This document shows, piece after piece, positions 49,010-60,315 of a stretch of 64,000 bases of DNA (position 1 is its first letter; each line of letters begins with the position of its first letter). The position numbers and the translations under genes were made by a program. The stretch spans positions 82,994,001-83,058,000 of the forward strand of contig NC_071667.1 in NCBI RefSeq assembly GCF_028554725.1. Reading direction: 5' to 3'. Source of the DNA: Zeugodacus cucurbitae (taxonomy: Eukaryota > Arthropoda > Insecta > Diptera > Tephritidae). Under the pieces are notes generated by a model. The model was not told the DNA's origin. It saw nothing but the letters and a program-made list of their open reading frames with translations, and made no database searches.

Positions 49010-49806
49010 AAGTTCAGATATGGATATCATCAGAAGCTACAACCGCGCCGTTTGTTCTGCTTTTTCCCGCATGGATAAGGAGGCGAAGCGAATGGGTCTG
49101 GAGGTGAATGAGGACAAGACGAAATATCTCCTGTCATCAAGCAAACAGTCGGCGCATTCGGGTCTTGGATCCCACGTCACTGTTGCCAGTCATAACTTCG
49201 AAGTCGTAGATAATTTCGTATACCTGGGAACCAGTATCAACAACTCCAACAATGTCAGCCTCGAAATCCAACGCAGAATCACTCTTGCCAACAGGTGCTA
49301 CTTTGGACTGAGTAGGCAATTGAAAAGGAAAGTCCTCTCTCGGCGAACCAAAATCAAACTCTACAAGTCGTTTATCATTCCGTCCTGCTTTATGGTGCAG
49401 AAGCTTGGACGATGTCAACATCAGATGAGACGACACTAGGAGTTTTCGAGAAGAAAATTTTTCTCAAGATTTATGGTCCTCAGAACATTGGCAACGGCGA
49501 ATACCGCAGACGATGGAACGATGAGCTGAACGAGTTATACGACGACATTGATATAGTTCATAAAATAAAAAGACAGCGGTTACGCTGGCTAGGTCATGTT
49601 TTCCGAATGGACGAAAACACTCCAGCTCTGAAAGTGTTCGATGCACTACCCGCCGGAGGAAGCCGAGGAATGGGAAGGCCTCCACTCCGTTGGAGGGACC
49701 AGGTGGAGAGCGACCTGGTTACACTTGGGATCTCCAACTGGCGCCGAACTACGAAGGAGAGAGAGAAGTGGCGCACTATCGTCGATTCGGCTATAACCGG
49801 CTAAAC
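49010..49806 (+). mobile_element. 5'-truncated non-LTR retrotransposon, youngest-looking copy
   Basis: Begins inside the catalytic YADD region (DMDIIRSYNRAV corresponds to ADDIDIIGSNNRAV of the 15-kb copy). It reads through FSRMDKEAKRMGLEVNEDK, VSLEIQRRITLANRCYFGL, KVLSRRTKIKLYKSFII. A one-base loss near 49380 shifts the frame, after which LLYGAEAWTMSTSDETTLGV, NIGNGEYRRRWNDEL, QRLRWLGHVFRMDENTPALK, and GRPPLRWRDQVESDL lead to the stop at 49802-49804. The endonuclease and most of RT are absent, as expected of incomplete reverse transcription. It is the best reference here for the family's 3' half. Confidence 0.92.
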
Positions 49807-49964
49807 GGTTCAAAGCCAATTACCGAAATTCAAATAATTTCCGAAAGGCTGATTAATTTTATGAGAAGATTTTTGTATTATAAATATTTTCTAAGATTTA
49901 CCGCTGAGGGCCCAACTTCTGACATCAAACTTGAACCCAAAAAACATTATCTTTACTTCCAATT
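49807..49964. other. LINE 3' flank
   Basis: AT-rich; may include the LINE 3'UTR. Open frame to 50136 is not protein-like. Confidence 0.35.
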
Positions 49965-50040
49965 CCTTACTAGCCCGGGACTTGAACCCACAAGCCGTAG
50001 AGTGGTAGTCATGCATTCGATTAAGGCAACACCGCGTTGT
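49965..50040 (-). repeat. Possible tRNA-derived (SINE-like) sequence
   Basis: The minus strand has GGGTTCAAGTCCCGGG, a good internal B-box with a partial T-arm. About 40 bases upstream is GTTGCCTTAATCGAATGCAT, resembling a D-arm/A-box. The anticodon arm does not fold, so it is not a functional tRNA. Confidence 0.35.
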
Positions 50041-52604
50041 AGTAACTCAAATGAATGGCAACTCAAAGGACTGCAGACTATCTGGCCGAGAACAAATTGG
50101 AATGTAAAATTCAAAAATGGGGCAGAACAAACCTAAATTGGATAACAACCAGCTGGTAGCTGGACCAACCTGAAACAACAGAGGCAATAAAAGTGCTTTA
50201 ATTAAGAGTAGCACGCATGTTCACGCCCATTGTGGCCTTAGTAATTTCGCTGTTATCCTTTCGACTTATTTACCAAAACAAAACACGATTTTATATTCTG
50301 TGTAGAAGTGGCTGGTTCTGGCTGCCACTGATGGTTGGCGGCAACAGGTTGTAGAGGCAAACGAAAAACTGAAATAAAAGAAAAGGCAACAATTTGTAAG
50401 AGGAATGAGTATGAACTAATTTTAGATGCTTTGTTATGAAAATGAAAACGCAGATAAGTTAAAAGCGAAATTACGTAAATTATAATGCTTGCCGGCTTGC
50501 GGAGTCAAGTAGTAAGTGTTTCGAATAGAAGGAGTGGATTCCGAGGGATTCTTATATCAAATACTTGGATCAAACTAAAATTTCCATAAATTTCCACTAA
50601 GCTTTTCTTTTATAGACTGACACCAATATTCACTCCAAACTTCTTTATAAACCGTTAATGTTAAGTGTAATGTTAATGTAAAGTGTTTTCGTACAATTGT
50701 TGCACATTTAATATAACATTTTATTGACCAAACATTCGGTCAGCTGCGTTGCTGCCACATGTAAAATATTAACACACTCACTGATTGTGATAGGAAAATT
50801 GCGATCGCGGTCGAATTGCCAGCCGCCAGCGGTAGCGATGTTCGCGATGTAACAGAGATATAAAAATGCTTTGCTCGCGCGCCGCAATTTGAGGCCAATA
50901 AACGTATTACCAATTCAACTCGACTAATTGGTTCCAAATTTATGGACCTGTACGGAATATTTATGCCGGTAACAACGATTGTCTAGTTTGTGAAAATTAC
51001 GCGAAAACACACACATACATACATACACACAAGATCGTAGTAGCAGCAACAAATAGCAAACTACCAGGATACAATTTCGTTGTGTTGCTGCAACATCGAA
51101 GACGCGGCAATTGAAGCCACGTATGAGGCTAGCAACATTAGCGAAAAGTAGCTCTATGCGTTGTTGTTGTTGTTATATTATAAGCTGATAGTTAGTTTTC
51201 GAACGATAGAGTCACAAAAGTGTTGTACATATATACATATTTAGCAGTGAAGTGATCTTGCTAGAAAAACTTTAACCAGAAGAGTCATCTTAGTTCAATT
51301 TTTACTTACAGGGTGTTCACTATTCACATATATCACCACATGTATGATTATATATGTATGTGAATGTGCTAGTTGTGTGACGAAGCATCTCCAGCAGTGG
51401 ATTCTGCAGTAGCTTAACAATGTAATTGGCTATCAATTTGCCGCGAATTGTTGCTAAAACGACGCAATATATAGAAAGAGAAACAAAAAGTATGATAATG
51501 GCAACAATAACAGTACACTGGAAGGGGTGTGCTTTGCAAAAGAGGATTAAAGAATCCAATCTTGGAAAATTATGGAACAGCAGAAGCAGAATTAGTTATT
51601 ATTGAACAGAGACAGTAATATGAATATTAGAGTATTACTAAGATCTTCAATGGAAGAAAACTGAAATAATAAATCCACAGAAAAGCACGTATCTTAGTTT
51701 CAAAATGTTTCCAGAAAAAGGTTAGTCACTTATTATACTTATATCAGAAAGCTTAGTAGAACACTTTGACAGTTGGGATGGAGAAGGAAGCCTAGATTGT
51801 TTTTTTAGGTTCAATATGTAGTTTGAGGTTTTAAAATGTTCTGAACCCCTTATAAATGAGAGTAGAGAGCAACCCTTTATATCATTAAAGCGAAGTGAAC
51901 ATATGAAACAATATCTAGAGTAGGTGTATTTCGACACCATCATTTCACTGTTCGACTTACATATGTAAGTCTATATAGAATAGGGTGGCAAACGAATTTG
52001 TTACCATTTTCACCCCTTGACTTTGTTGTTGTCGGTTGGAAAAATTTGACTTGATTAATGTTTGTTGAATGAATGTTAATTTTTTCTGGTCGACCGCGGC
52101 TAAAAGTGATTGATGTCGCTAATGTTAATGGCTTAGAAAATAGTAATCACTGATTTGCTGACAAGAATTTCAGCATATGCAGTTCTTATAAGTATTAAGT
52201 ACCGCTTTGTGTGAAAAGAGTTCAGTATGAAGCTTTGATATACTATTTTAAGAACAGATAGTTTTACTTTCAAATTTTGTTCCTTTGATGTCAATAAGAG
52301 TAAGCCGAAGATTGATAAAAAATGTCCGAGTATTTCATTTTACATATTTCCTCAATCGAGGGAGCTGACTCGTTCTCCGGGCAGATGTTTCAGATATTGA
52401 CTGTTCTTTGATATAGCTGACATGATGGCTTTCTGCTACAGTTTCCTTTATTATTACGATATTAACAAAGGTTGATCAACTTTTGAACAAGCTTGAGGCT
52501 TTGTAGAATCTTTTTTTGGGACATTTTTACATCTTTTTATTTCATGATGCGTTTGAAATTTCCAATATGAATGTGTAATAGCTTAAGGAGATGAACAAAG
52601 TTGC
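50041..52604. other. Non-coding stretch
   Basis: No gene. A minus-strand frame at 51320-51559 has one hydrophobic helix but starts with TTG and has no splice signals. ACATACATAC runs near 51012-51030. Confidence 0.4.
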
Positions 52605-52805
52605 TAAGAGAGTATTATAGTTTTGTTCACATAACGGTTGTTTGTAACACCCAAAACTAAATGAGTTAGATATAGGGTTATATATACCAAAGTGATCAGG
52701 ATGAAGAGTGGAGTTCAAATCCGGATGTCTGTCTGTCCGTCCGTCTGTGCAAGCTGTAACTTGAGTAAAAATGAAGATATCTTGATGAAACTTGGTACGC
52801 TTGTT
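52605..52805 (-). repeat. Dispersed fly repeat, right-end fragment
   Basis: Reverse complement of the right end of 30553-31510: AGTTTTGTTCACATAACGGT, AACACCC, GAGTTAGATATAGGGTTATA, TGTCTGTCTGTCCGTCCGTC. It contains only about the last 200 bp. The 60-codon frame over it is not a gene. Confidence 0.85.
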
Positions 52806-53022
52806 ATTTTTTTATTAATATCATTAAAAGTTATAAGAAAATCTATTAAAGTATTTGCAGACTATAAATTTTAATCTTATTAACTTTCTAAGTTTATTTA
52901 TGTCTCTTCTCTTTAGTTTCAACAAAACAGATGAGTCCTGCATTTTAGGAGATATATGGTTATAGGAGCATGTCATATATGTTCGTGTAGAGTTGCGACG
53001 AAACGTGCACGGAATCGCGGCA

Positions 53023-53054
53023 TGTAAATCATGTCAGAAATTGAGTGCTAAAAA
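53023..53054 (+). repeat. Partner of block B1
   Basis: GTAAATCATGTCA then GAGTGCTAAAAAT, matching 27069-27100. Confidence 0.5.
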
Positions 53055-53962
53055 TATGTCCACAAAGACAAAGCAAATAGCTGAAGCTGTTGCTGGCAGT
53101 TTATTACTGTTGTTGCTATATTTTCCTGTTGGTGTTGCAAGTAGAGTTGACGCATTTACAATCGCTTTGCGCGCACGCAATGGCAACTACGAGACTGCAT
53201 GCATGTCATATGAAGTATTGGGTCGAGTATCTAATAAATATACTGAAAAAATGTAAAATAACTATTTTAGCAAATGAAGTCTGCTTTCGCTACACAAAAA
53301 AATAGAAAAGCGTATGCTATATGAGATTTTAGAAAAATTTCTGATATGCAGAATATGCGTGCTTGAGGTGCTTCCTAGGTTGGTGTAACTCATAGGAAAC
53401 TTCAATGGAAATTGTCTCGCAACTTTATTGATGTCAACTGATGCACGGTACTTTTATTTGAAGGAGTTTCTTAATAACTTCAAATAATCGCGAGTGATAT
53501 TCAACTTCGCAAGTTATTTACGACTTCTTCACACAAACAACACACACACATGCCACAATTAGCCAACTTATAAAGTGCCAATTTTTACACTATTCCTGTA
53601 TAAGTATATATGTAAATTTTTGTACTCAGCTTGTGGCATGAACTCTAACGGCTAACAAGCAAAGTCACACCATCAACTAAGCTGAGAGTTAGTTAAAAGT
53701 CTGCGCAATTTCTTCAGCTTGCAGGCAGCATAGTGTTGTTTCCGCCATCACGTTTAACTCGGCTGTTGCTTGTTGCATACTCCTGTGCCACATGCAACAC
53801 CATACTTGCCACATATGTACAAGTCGTCTGCTACTATGCATACATACATGACACATATGAGTCCTATGCCCCATCTCATCCCCCATCACCGTCAGCTAGC
53901 TAACAGCAACGCTTATCTTGGTTTGGTTTTAGTGGCTGCCGAAGGTGGAAAACATGTGTTGT

Positions 53963-54031
53963 AGCAGCCGATAAAATGCTTGTTAATGTCATATTGATAT
54001 GAATTTATGGCAACATGTGAACGCGATATCG
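53963..54031 (+). repeat. Partner of block B2
   Basis: 65 of 69 bases match 28514-28582 without gaps. Confidence 0.8.
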
Positions 54032-54779
54032 GCTGACTTTATGTAGCGCTTCGTGAGCAGCCGAGTGGCAACTGCACTAAAAACGATATGATTATCGAAG
54101 TGGCGCAAATACCTCACTAAGGCAGCGCTGAAAGCTGTCTGGGTTTTGGGTGATGATCATGCAGTACCTAAAGAAGAAGAAGCAGCTGTAGAACGTGTGA
54201 AGATCGCTGTTTATTCATCGGCTTTTATACATACGAGTATATATATTTGAGGTGCACAAAACGTGTCTGAAAATGAATTATGCACTGTGACTATAAACTG
54301 TGCATATGCAATTGTCGCAGACTCAAGCTACAAATCTTTTTAATATTTTGCTATAGCGTAGTGTCTTCAATAATCGTCACATTTCTGCAAAGGAATTGTT
54401 TTCTTCAATGAATGAAGTCCCGCTGAGTTATTTATATTGTCCATTTAAAACGAAAAACTGCTGAGAGGAATCTTTAGTTCCACTCTTCTTCGGTTTTTCT
54501 CTGTAAAACCTCCTCTGAAGATTAATCTAGTTTAGGGAAGCTGACTGGGTTCATAAACAGATCAGATTATATCAGTTATTGACTGAGATCCATATTATGC
54601 AGCAGAATCGGAAATGCAAATTGGTCGGCATTCCGATATTGAAAAAGACTTGCTCCTACGGTTGTTTTAATTGAACTCCTTATAAAAAACTGATGCGACT
54701 GAGTAAAAGTAGATCTTAGAATCGTTAGAATATAAGTAACGATTTATGAAAGAAACTATACTAATTTGAGTTTTCTTAC

Positions 54780-55093
54780 AACCACAGTTCGAAATTGATC
54801 GAACTCCTATTTGTCATCTGTAGTTTTAAAGATACAACAGACAGATCACTTGATATGGCTCCGTGTGACTTTTTCATATAAAAAAAAAATTAAAGAGAAC
54901 CTTGAAGGCCCGTAGCATACGAGAAATTGCTGAAAGAGTCAAAGGCTATCCCGAAGAAGTTTAAGCAGTGTTTCGATGATTGGATGAAGAGCTGACATAA
55001 GTGAAAATATCAAATGGCGATAACATTAATGTAAACGAATGAATAAATAATTTTTTTTAAAAACGAAAATTCCCGTTATTTTTTGAACACACC
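54780..55093 (+). mobile_element. Mariner relic, transposase C-terminus and right end
   Basis: 54848-54882 encodes RSLDMAPCDFFI, retaining the third catalytic Asp of the mariner DD34D set, followed by a stop. Next come KQCFDDWMK-like residues near 54965-54990, the usual C-terminal motif. The right terminal sequence CCCGTTATTTTTTGAACACA ends near 55093. The left half was not found. Dead, but closest here to intact mariner protein. Confidence 0.8.
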
Positions 55094-57089
55094 TCGCATA
55101 AGTTTTACAGACTATTTTAAAATATTTCTGAAAGGAAGTCCGTAAAACTTACACACTTGTCGATCCTTAAACCACTTTAACTCGAATTAACTTCCCCGAA
55201 GTTCTTGATATCTGCAATGATAGTCTCAATGATGGTTCAAAGCGCACAACTGATATTATTCAAACCACACCAAGAATAATGAGCGAATTCCAACCCCCAC
55301 CCCACAACAAACTCTATGAGGGCTTTGTACTTGTTATTTGAAGTGTGTTAAATTAAGCGGCAGCAATTATGCGCATGCCTACCTGCCTTACATACAACCA
55401 CCCAGACCCAGCAACCCTTATGCCAGCTCTTGATGATAGTTTCATTTGAAAATGATACACTCTCCGTTTCAGCTTTATTACTTTTTGAGCACAGTTGTTT
55501 ATTGCCACAAGCAGCACTATGCAACAACCCTCCCTTCATTGCTGGCGAAGGAAGCATACAAATCGGCTGATGCCAAGCGCGTGCCAAGCCTTAAGACCAC
55601 ATAAGCAAAGCAAATCTGCCAGACCCTGCATAATAAAAAATGCCAACATGTGACATAGTTTTGGGAAAATCTGTCAGTTGCACAAGTGTATCCTTTTGTC
55701 CTTGCCTTGCAACATTTTGTTGTTGTTGCTGTTATCTTTTGTCGTGCGTTTTGTGCGTAGGTTGTTGATTGGATTGCACATTATCTGTTTTTTATTGTTG
55801 TTGTCTTGTTCTTTGTGGTTTTTTAATTTAGTTGATTGGTTGCTTGAGGTCGGTCGGTTGTTTATTATGCCACATGTTGTTGCCGACGCGCACTACTTTC
55901 TGACCTCTTCAATGTTGGCACGTGTGTAGTTTGGTTTTCAAAATTTCAAGTGTTAAAGTTTTGTTTTGCAAGTGCATCTGGCCAAAGTGCCCTACAGTTG
56001 GTAATATATTTGCTAAATTTTCTTTTAAAAATCCTGATTTGAAACCTAAGATTTTGAGTTTATCAGAATCACCATGACAGAATGCCGATTTTATCGTGAA
56101 CGATTCGATATTTGTGTTCAACGATTTATCCGAGCTAATCAGTGGACGTAGCCATTTTCGGTGCGCTCAGAACATGCTCGGAATTTAAGGAAGTTTTTCT
56201 CGACAATGGAACCTTTCGGGAACATAAATCTCGCAAGTGTTCGACGAATATTTGATTCTTGGCAGTATTTATCAGACGAGATAATTTGGAGTAAGATCGT
56301 GGACTAAACCATTTTTCTAAGCTACTATAAAAATCCCTACATGTTTCTTGAGCTTTTCATATATAAAATTAAAAAATAATAATATTTCATTCCAGAGCGA
56401 AAAATATAAGACAAACAATAATTATAGAGGATAATAATAATTATTTCCGGAAAATAGTATTGAAATTTGATGTTTCTAGAGAGATATAACCTCTAAAAAA
56501 ATTTCATTCCTTCTTCAACTGAGATTTATCATGTAGCTACCATACCGACTGTAGCGTGCTATGACAAATGATTTATGAAATTTATGAACCCAAAAAAAAA
56601 AAATATATATATACATAACCTTACCACATAAACGCTCGTGTGTAATTTCAAGTGCATAATTTTCGGTTTACTATAATCCAAACCAGTTGAACCATATCAC
56701 GCACTCACCCCCGTTTTTACGAACGCAACATCAGAATCAACAACAATTGATATAGTTTGACAATAAAAACATTTTTCAAAAATCCAAATTGCAAACATAT
56801 TCGAGCATAATCGTTTGGGTGGTGGCGGCGGTGTTGGTGTTTGCTTTGGTGTTGGGTTCGTTTCACTGAGTCGCGTATAATTAATGGTTAAGGCAAATAA
56901 CGAGCGCAGTTTCATTGAAAATATGATGCACAGTAGTTTAGTAGTGAAGAAAATGTTCGCTATTTTTGTTTTGAATAAATTTATAAATAATTTTTGAAAC
57001 CGCGGTGTATGTGGATAAGCAGATTGTGCAAAAGCCTTAGTTATTTAAGTCACTAAACTGCATGATTTAAAAGTAGGAGTTTTATTAAA
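55094..57089. other. Non-coding stretch
   Basis: No gene. Contains the A1 partner at 56758-56802 and a GGTGGTGGCGGCGG run at 56819-56832. Confidence 0.4.
56758..56802 (+). repeat. Partner of block A1
   Basis: 39 of 43 aligned bases match 11351-11396. Confidence 0.6.
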
Positions 57090-57245
57090 AATATATAAGG
57101 AAGTTCTAAGTTCGAGTGTAAGCGAATATTTTATACTCTCGCCATTTATTTAATTAATGTTATTAAGATAACACACAATTCGTTCCGTTTATTCGGTATA
57201 AAGTTCACTAGAATAACCAACATCATTATATACTATGGATACATA
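57090..57245 (+). repeat. Dispersed fly repeat, left-end fragment
   Basis: Starts ATAAGGAAGTTCTAAGTTCG, then TTTTATACTCTCGCCATTTA and GGTATAAAGTTCACTAGAAT, as at the left end of 29749-30505. It stops near 57245. Confidence 0.75.
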
Positions 57246-57420
57246 TTAAAAGAATAATTTCTGAAATTAAAAAAAAAAAAAAAAATTTGACACTCCTCCA
57301 TTGCGACGTCATTTCCGGTGACCCCGCGGGGAGAAGGTGCGTCCGCGTTGTCAGCATAACTCCTGACAGGATCATCCAAAATGAAAAAAACAAAAATAAG
57401 TGTTTTAGGTAAGACCATAA

Positions 57421-57572
57421 ACTCGTGCTTGGACGAAGGAAAGACAAAAAAAGTAAAAATTGGAATTTTTGCAAAAAATTACAAATTTCGGTAAAATTTG
57501 CTTGTCATCTTTTTTTCTCTTTTTAAATAGTTGTAATTGAAAAGAAATAAAATCCTTCGTTCAAGCACGAGT
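57421..57572. repeat. Inverted repeat, 20-bp arms
   Basis: ACTCGTGCTTGGACGAAGGA at 57421-57440 is the near-perfect reverse complement of TCCTTCGTTCAAGCACGAGT at 57553-57572 (one mismatch), around about 110 bp of AT-rich loop. Together with flanking non-repeat-like DNA from 57260 to 57690 it separates blocks A1 and A2, so it probably belongs to an insertion. Confidence 0.7.
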
Positions 57573-57778
57573 AAATTGTATCTCGAACACCTGTGCAAAA
57601 TTCCTGACTTGGAGCGCACACCTTCCAAAGACTGTAACTCCGAAACTATTATTCGGAAATTACCCATATTCTAACGTCAACAATTAATTTTAACCATCAT
57701 TTCACAACACCGAGAACACAGTGCATGGCAGCGTCAAGTGCGATACGCGCTGATGTTACTTGCGGCCGGCGACAGTTG

Positions 57779-57841
57779 TTGCTGTCAAATGCATTTATGT
57801 TTGCGTATTTGATTACTCAATATGTTTGATTTTATGATAAT
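57779..57841 (+). repeat. Partner of block A2
   Basis: Shares a 26-base exact run and flanking words with 11540-11615. Confidence 0.7.
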
Positions 57842-58729
57842 TCTGTGGCCACGTTCAGCCACAGTACAAACATACATACAGACAAATGCGCATAAATACA
57901 TAAATGTCATACGCACCTAGTCGTGTGCTTTGTATGTTTTCCTTTTTACAGTTGTTGTATTCCATTGTTATTGTTGCGCATGCCATCTGCACTCATAAGA
58001 GATACACATGTGACCAACAAGCGTTTGGTGTTTGTTTTGTGGTGCTTTTTTTTTGCGGCGACAGCGGTGGCAAGCACTTGTGCCGATATCAGTTGATCGG
58101 ATTCGATTTCAATTGGCTTACGGTGACACACACGCATACACAAACTCATAAGCAATGCGTGCGTTTTCTGTGCGCAGAATGCAGTGGCAAATTGTCAATT
58201 GCCGTAAGCCAAAAACAATACCAACAAATCGGATTAGATCGATTTGTACGATTTTTCGCAAGCGCTGCGATGAGTAGCTGAAATCGAATCGGATTCATTG
58301 GCGATAATAAGAGTTCGCTACTTTAGCTTATTTATTGGCTTAGCTTGGATTGAGGCAGTGATAAATGTCGCATTAATTGTGGCCTAGTGTTCGCCAAATA
58401 CAGCGGAAGCGCTGAGTTATTAAGGTAGGTCGATGTTTAAAGAACAAAATATATAGTAGGAAATTAAACAAAACGTGATAGATCTTGCGTTCAAGGGCGT
58501 AGTCTAGACAAATTGTATTAAAAGTAAATCAAATTGATCCTTTGGAGTCTCTACATTTCGAGATAATATCAAGATGAGACTAAGAAGTTCGATTATATCT
58601 ACATATTTAATTTTCAAATATCCAGATACATATATTTTTCCTTTAAAGGACAACATCCTTCAGCTTAAGATGAAATTTGTTATTTTCATACCTATCTATC
58701 TTATATCTGCGCCTGAGTAATGCAAAAGA
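57842..58729. other. Non-coding stretch
   Basis: No gene recognised. A 125-codon plus-strand frame at 57904-58281 includes a His/Thr run from (CACA)n and has no domain. Confidence 0.4.
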
Positions 58730-59130
58730 ATTAGGGCCTTCGCGGCCCTTAAACTCCTTACGGAGCCTGACATTAGCTTTACATGGACAACGGTTTAGGT
58801 ATTTAGTGTTGAATTTGGTTTAAACCTGGGCTGGTTATCATGATATTCCACCACCTGACCAAGACTGTCTCCGTCCAGTTAAAACACTGGCAGGCCTGTT
58901 GGTTGAGAATGCTCTCTCTTTACGCTGGTCGGCTCTGAACATATGTGTCTACCCCTGCCTTGGCGTCTTAGGCACACTTTCGGCGAACCCAACGAAATGA
59001 CTGATATCGACATTAGCTGATTTAAGAATTTACTAATAGAGCCCAAGGGATTTTTCGAATTATGAGGGTTTTGGCCCTCATATTTTTGGTGACCCGATGC
59101 TATTAATGCCAAAGTTTTGTATTTCTAAGT
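58730..59130 (+). mobile_element. Probable LINE C-terminal remnant
   Basis: Plus-strand words LRHTFGEPNEMTDIDIS and LIEPKGFFEL near 58970-59065 resemble the final residues of R1-like LINEs, and the minus strand of 24.9-25.2 kb shows a similar HSFGEPSEVN word. Cys/His residues upstream are too decayed to be sure. Confidence 0.4.
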
Positions 59131-60034
59131 AAGATTCCGTCTTCTTGTTGAAAACATAAATCCGTTATCGCTTCTATATGGTCAAGGAGTTAGAACGGGG
59201 TTCTAAGCATTCTGTATATTTTGTTTCGACCCTGACGCTTTCTTTCAGAACTTATGAACCACTGTGCTGAATGAGACTTTTTAAGAGAAGTTGTGATTAT
59301 TAATGCTTAACTTTTTACCATCCGGATATAGTAGTAGCTTTATGGACTTTATTGAATTTATGGAACGTCGAATCCCTTAACAGAATAAAGCTATAAAAAC
59401 TGTAGTCTTTTATAATAACCACTTTGTAGGTTTTATGTTATCTCTTGAGTCTCTGTGGCCGCTTTTCACACACTCATGCCATTTGCAAAACTATTTCGTG
59501 CTCATATCAGTTTCATTGCCCCATTTCGATTGCATTGCACTAATCACGTTTCACCAGTAGCTGGTTGGCCATAGTATGCAGAGGGGAGAGGGTTCGCATT
59601 GTAACAACGGCATTGACATTGGTATGTGGCTGCCGAAAATTAAAGCCAACACACTCTCAAACAGAGAATTCCGTACTTTCTTTGCCAAATTATTAGTTTT
59701 ATGTTGCAAAGCGAATGGCGTGCAACAAGAACAACAAGCCAGTTGTTGCTGCTTTAACTGCTTTGTTTTTTGCTTTATTGTTGCATGAAAAGTAATTTAA
59801 GTTATAGCTAGCAGCAGAATGCTTAAGTTCAAATCTCATGTAAAATTGTTGCAGCCGCGCAACAACAACAACATATCGAAGCAGGCTACAACGCTCAGCT
59901 GGGGCAGGGCGTGATGAGAAATTTAATATAGGCATGCTGATAGAAACGGCAGATAATAAATTTGTGAGTAGCGGCGCATGTTGGTCAGTGCTGCCGCTGC
60001 TGTTGCTGGTGTTGCTGCCGAGCTTGTTGCAATA

Positions 60035-60118
60035 TCAGATTTCATTTCATTAAAGTGCATCATGAAATCAATGAAGATGAATGCGTTGCTGCTGCGCATG
60101 TTGCATGCAACAATTGCA
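60035..60118 (+). repeat. Partner of block B3
   Basis: 45 of the first 50 bases match 33032-33081. Confidence 0.75.
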
Positions 60119-60282
60119 CGCTTGTTGCACGTTGTTCTTGCTGTTGCCGCTGCTGCCGCTGCGTGCAGTTGCAAGCAAAAAGGTTTAAAGATGCATCGGC
60201 TAGTTTGAATTAAAAATCTTTGCGTTTTTGTTGTTTTTTGTGGGTTTTAAAACTTACACAGTACGAATATTGGCAGATACCA

Positions 60283-60315
60283 ACACATAATCAACGAGAT
60301 AAAAATTTCATTTCG
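60283..60315 (+). repeat. Partner of block B4
   Basis: About 30 of 32 bases match 33284-33316. Confidence 0.7.

Larger units (their letters stand above)
52806..54779. other. Non-coding stretch with paired blocks
   Basis: No gene. Holds the partners of B1 (53023-53054) and B2 (53963-54031). Confidence 0.4.

Noticed and set aside
51320..51559. Small membrane protein on the minus strand
   Set aside because: One hydrophobic helix, but the frame begins with TTG and is isolated in AT-rich DNA.
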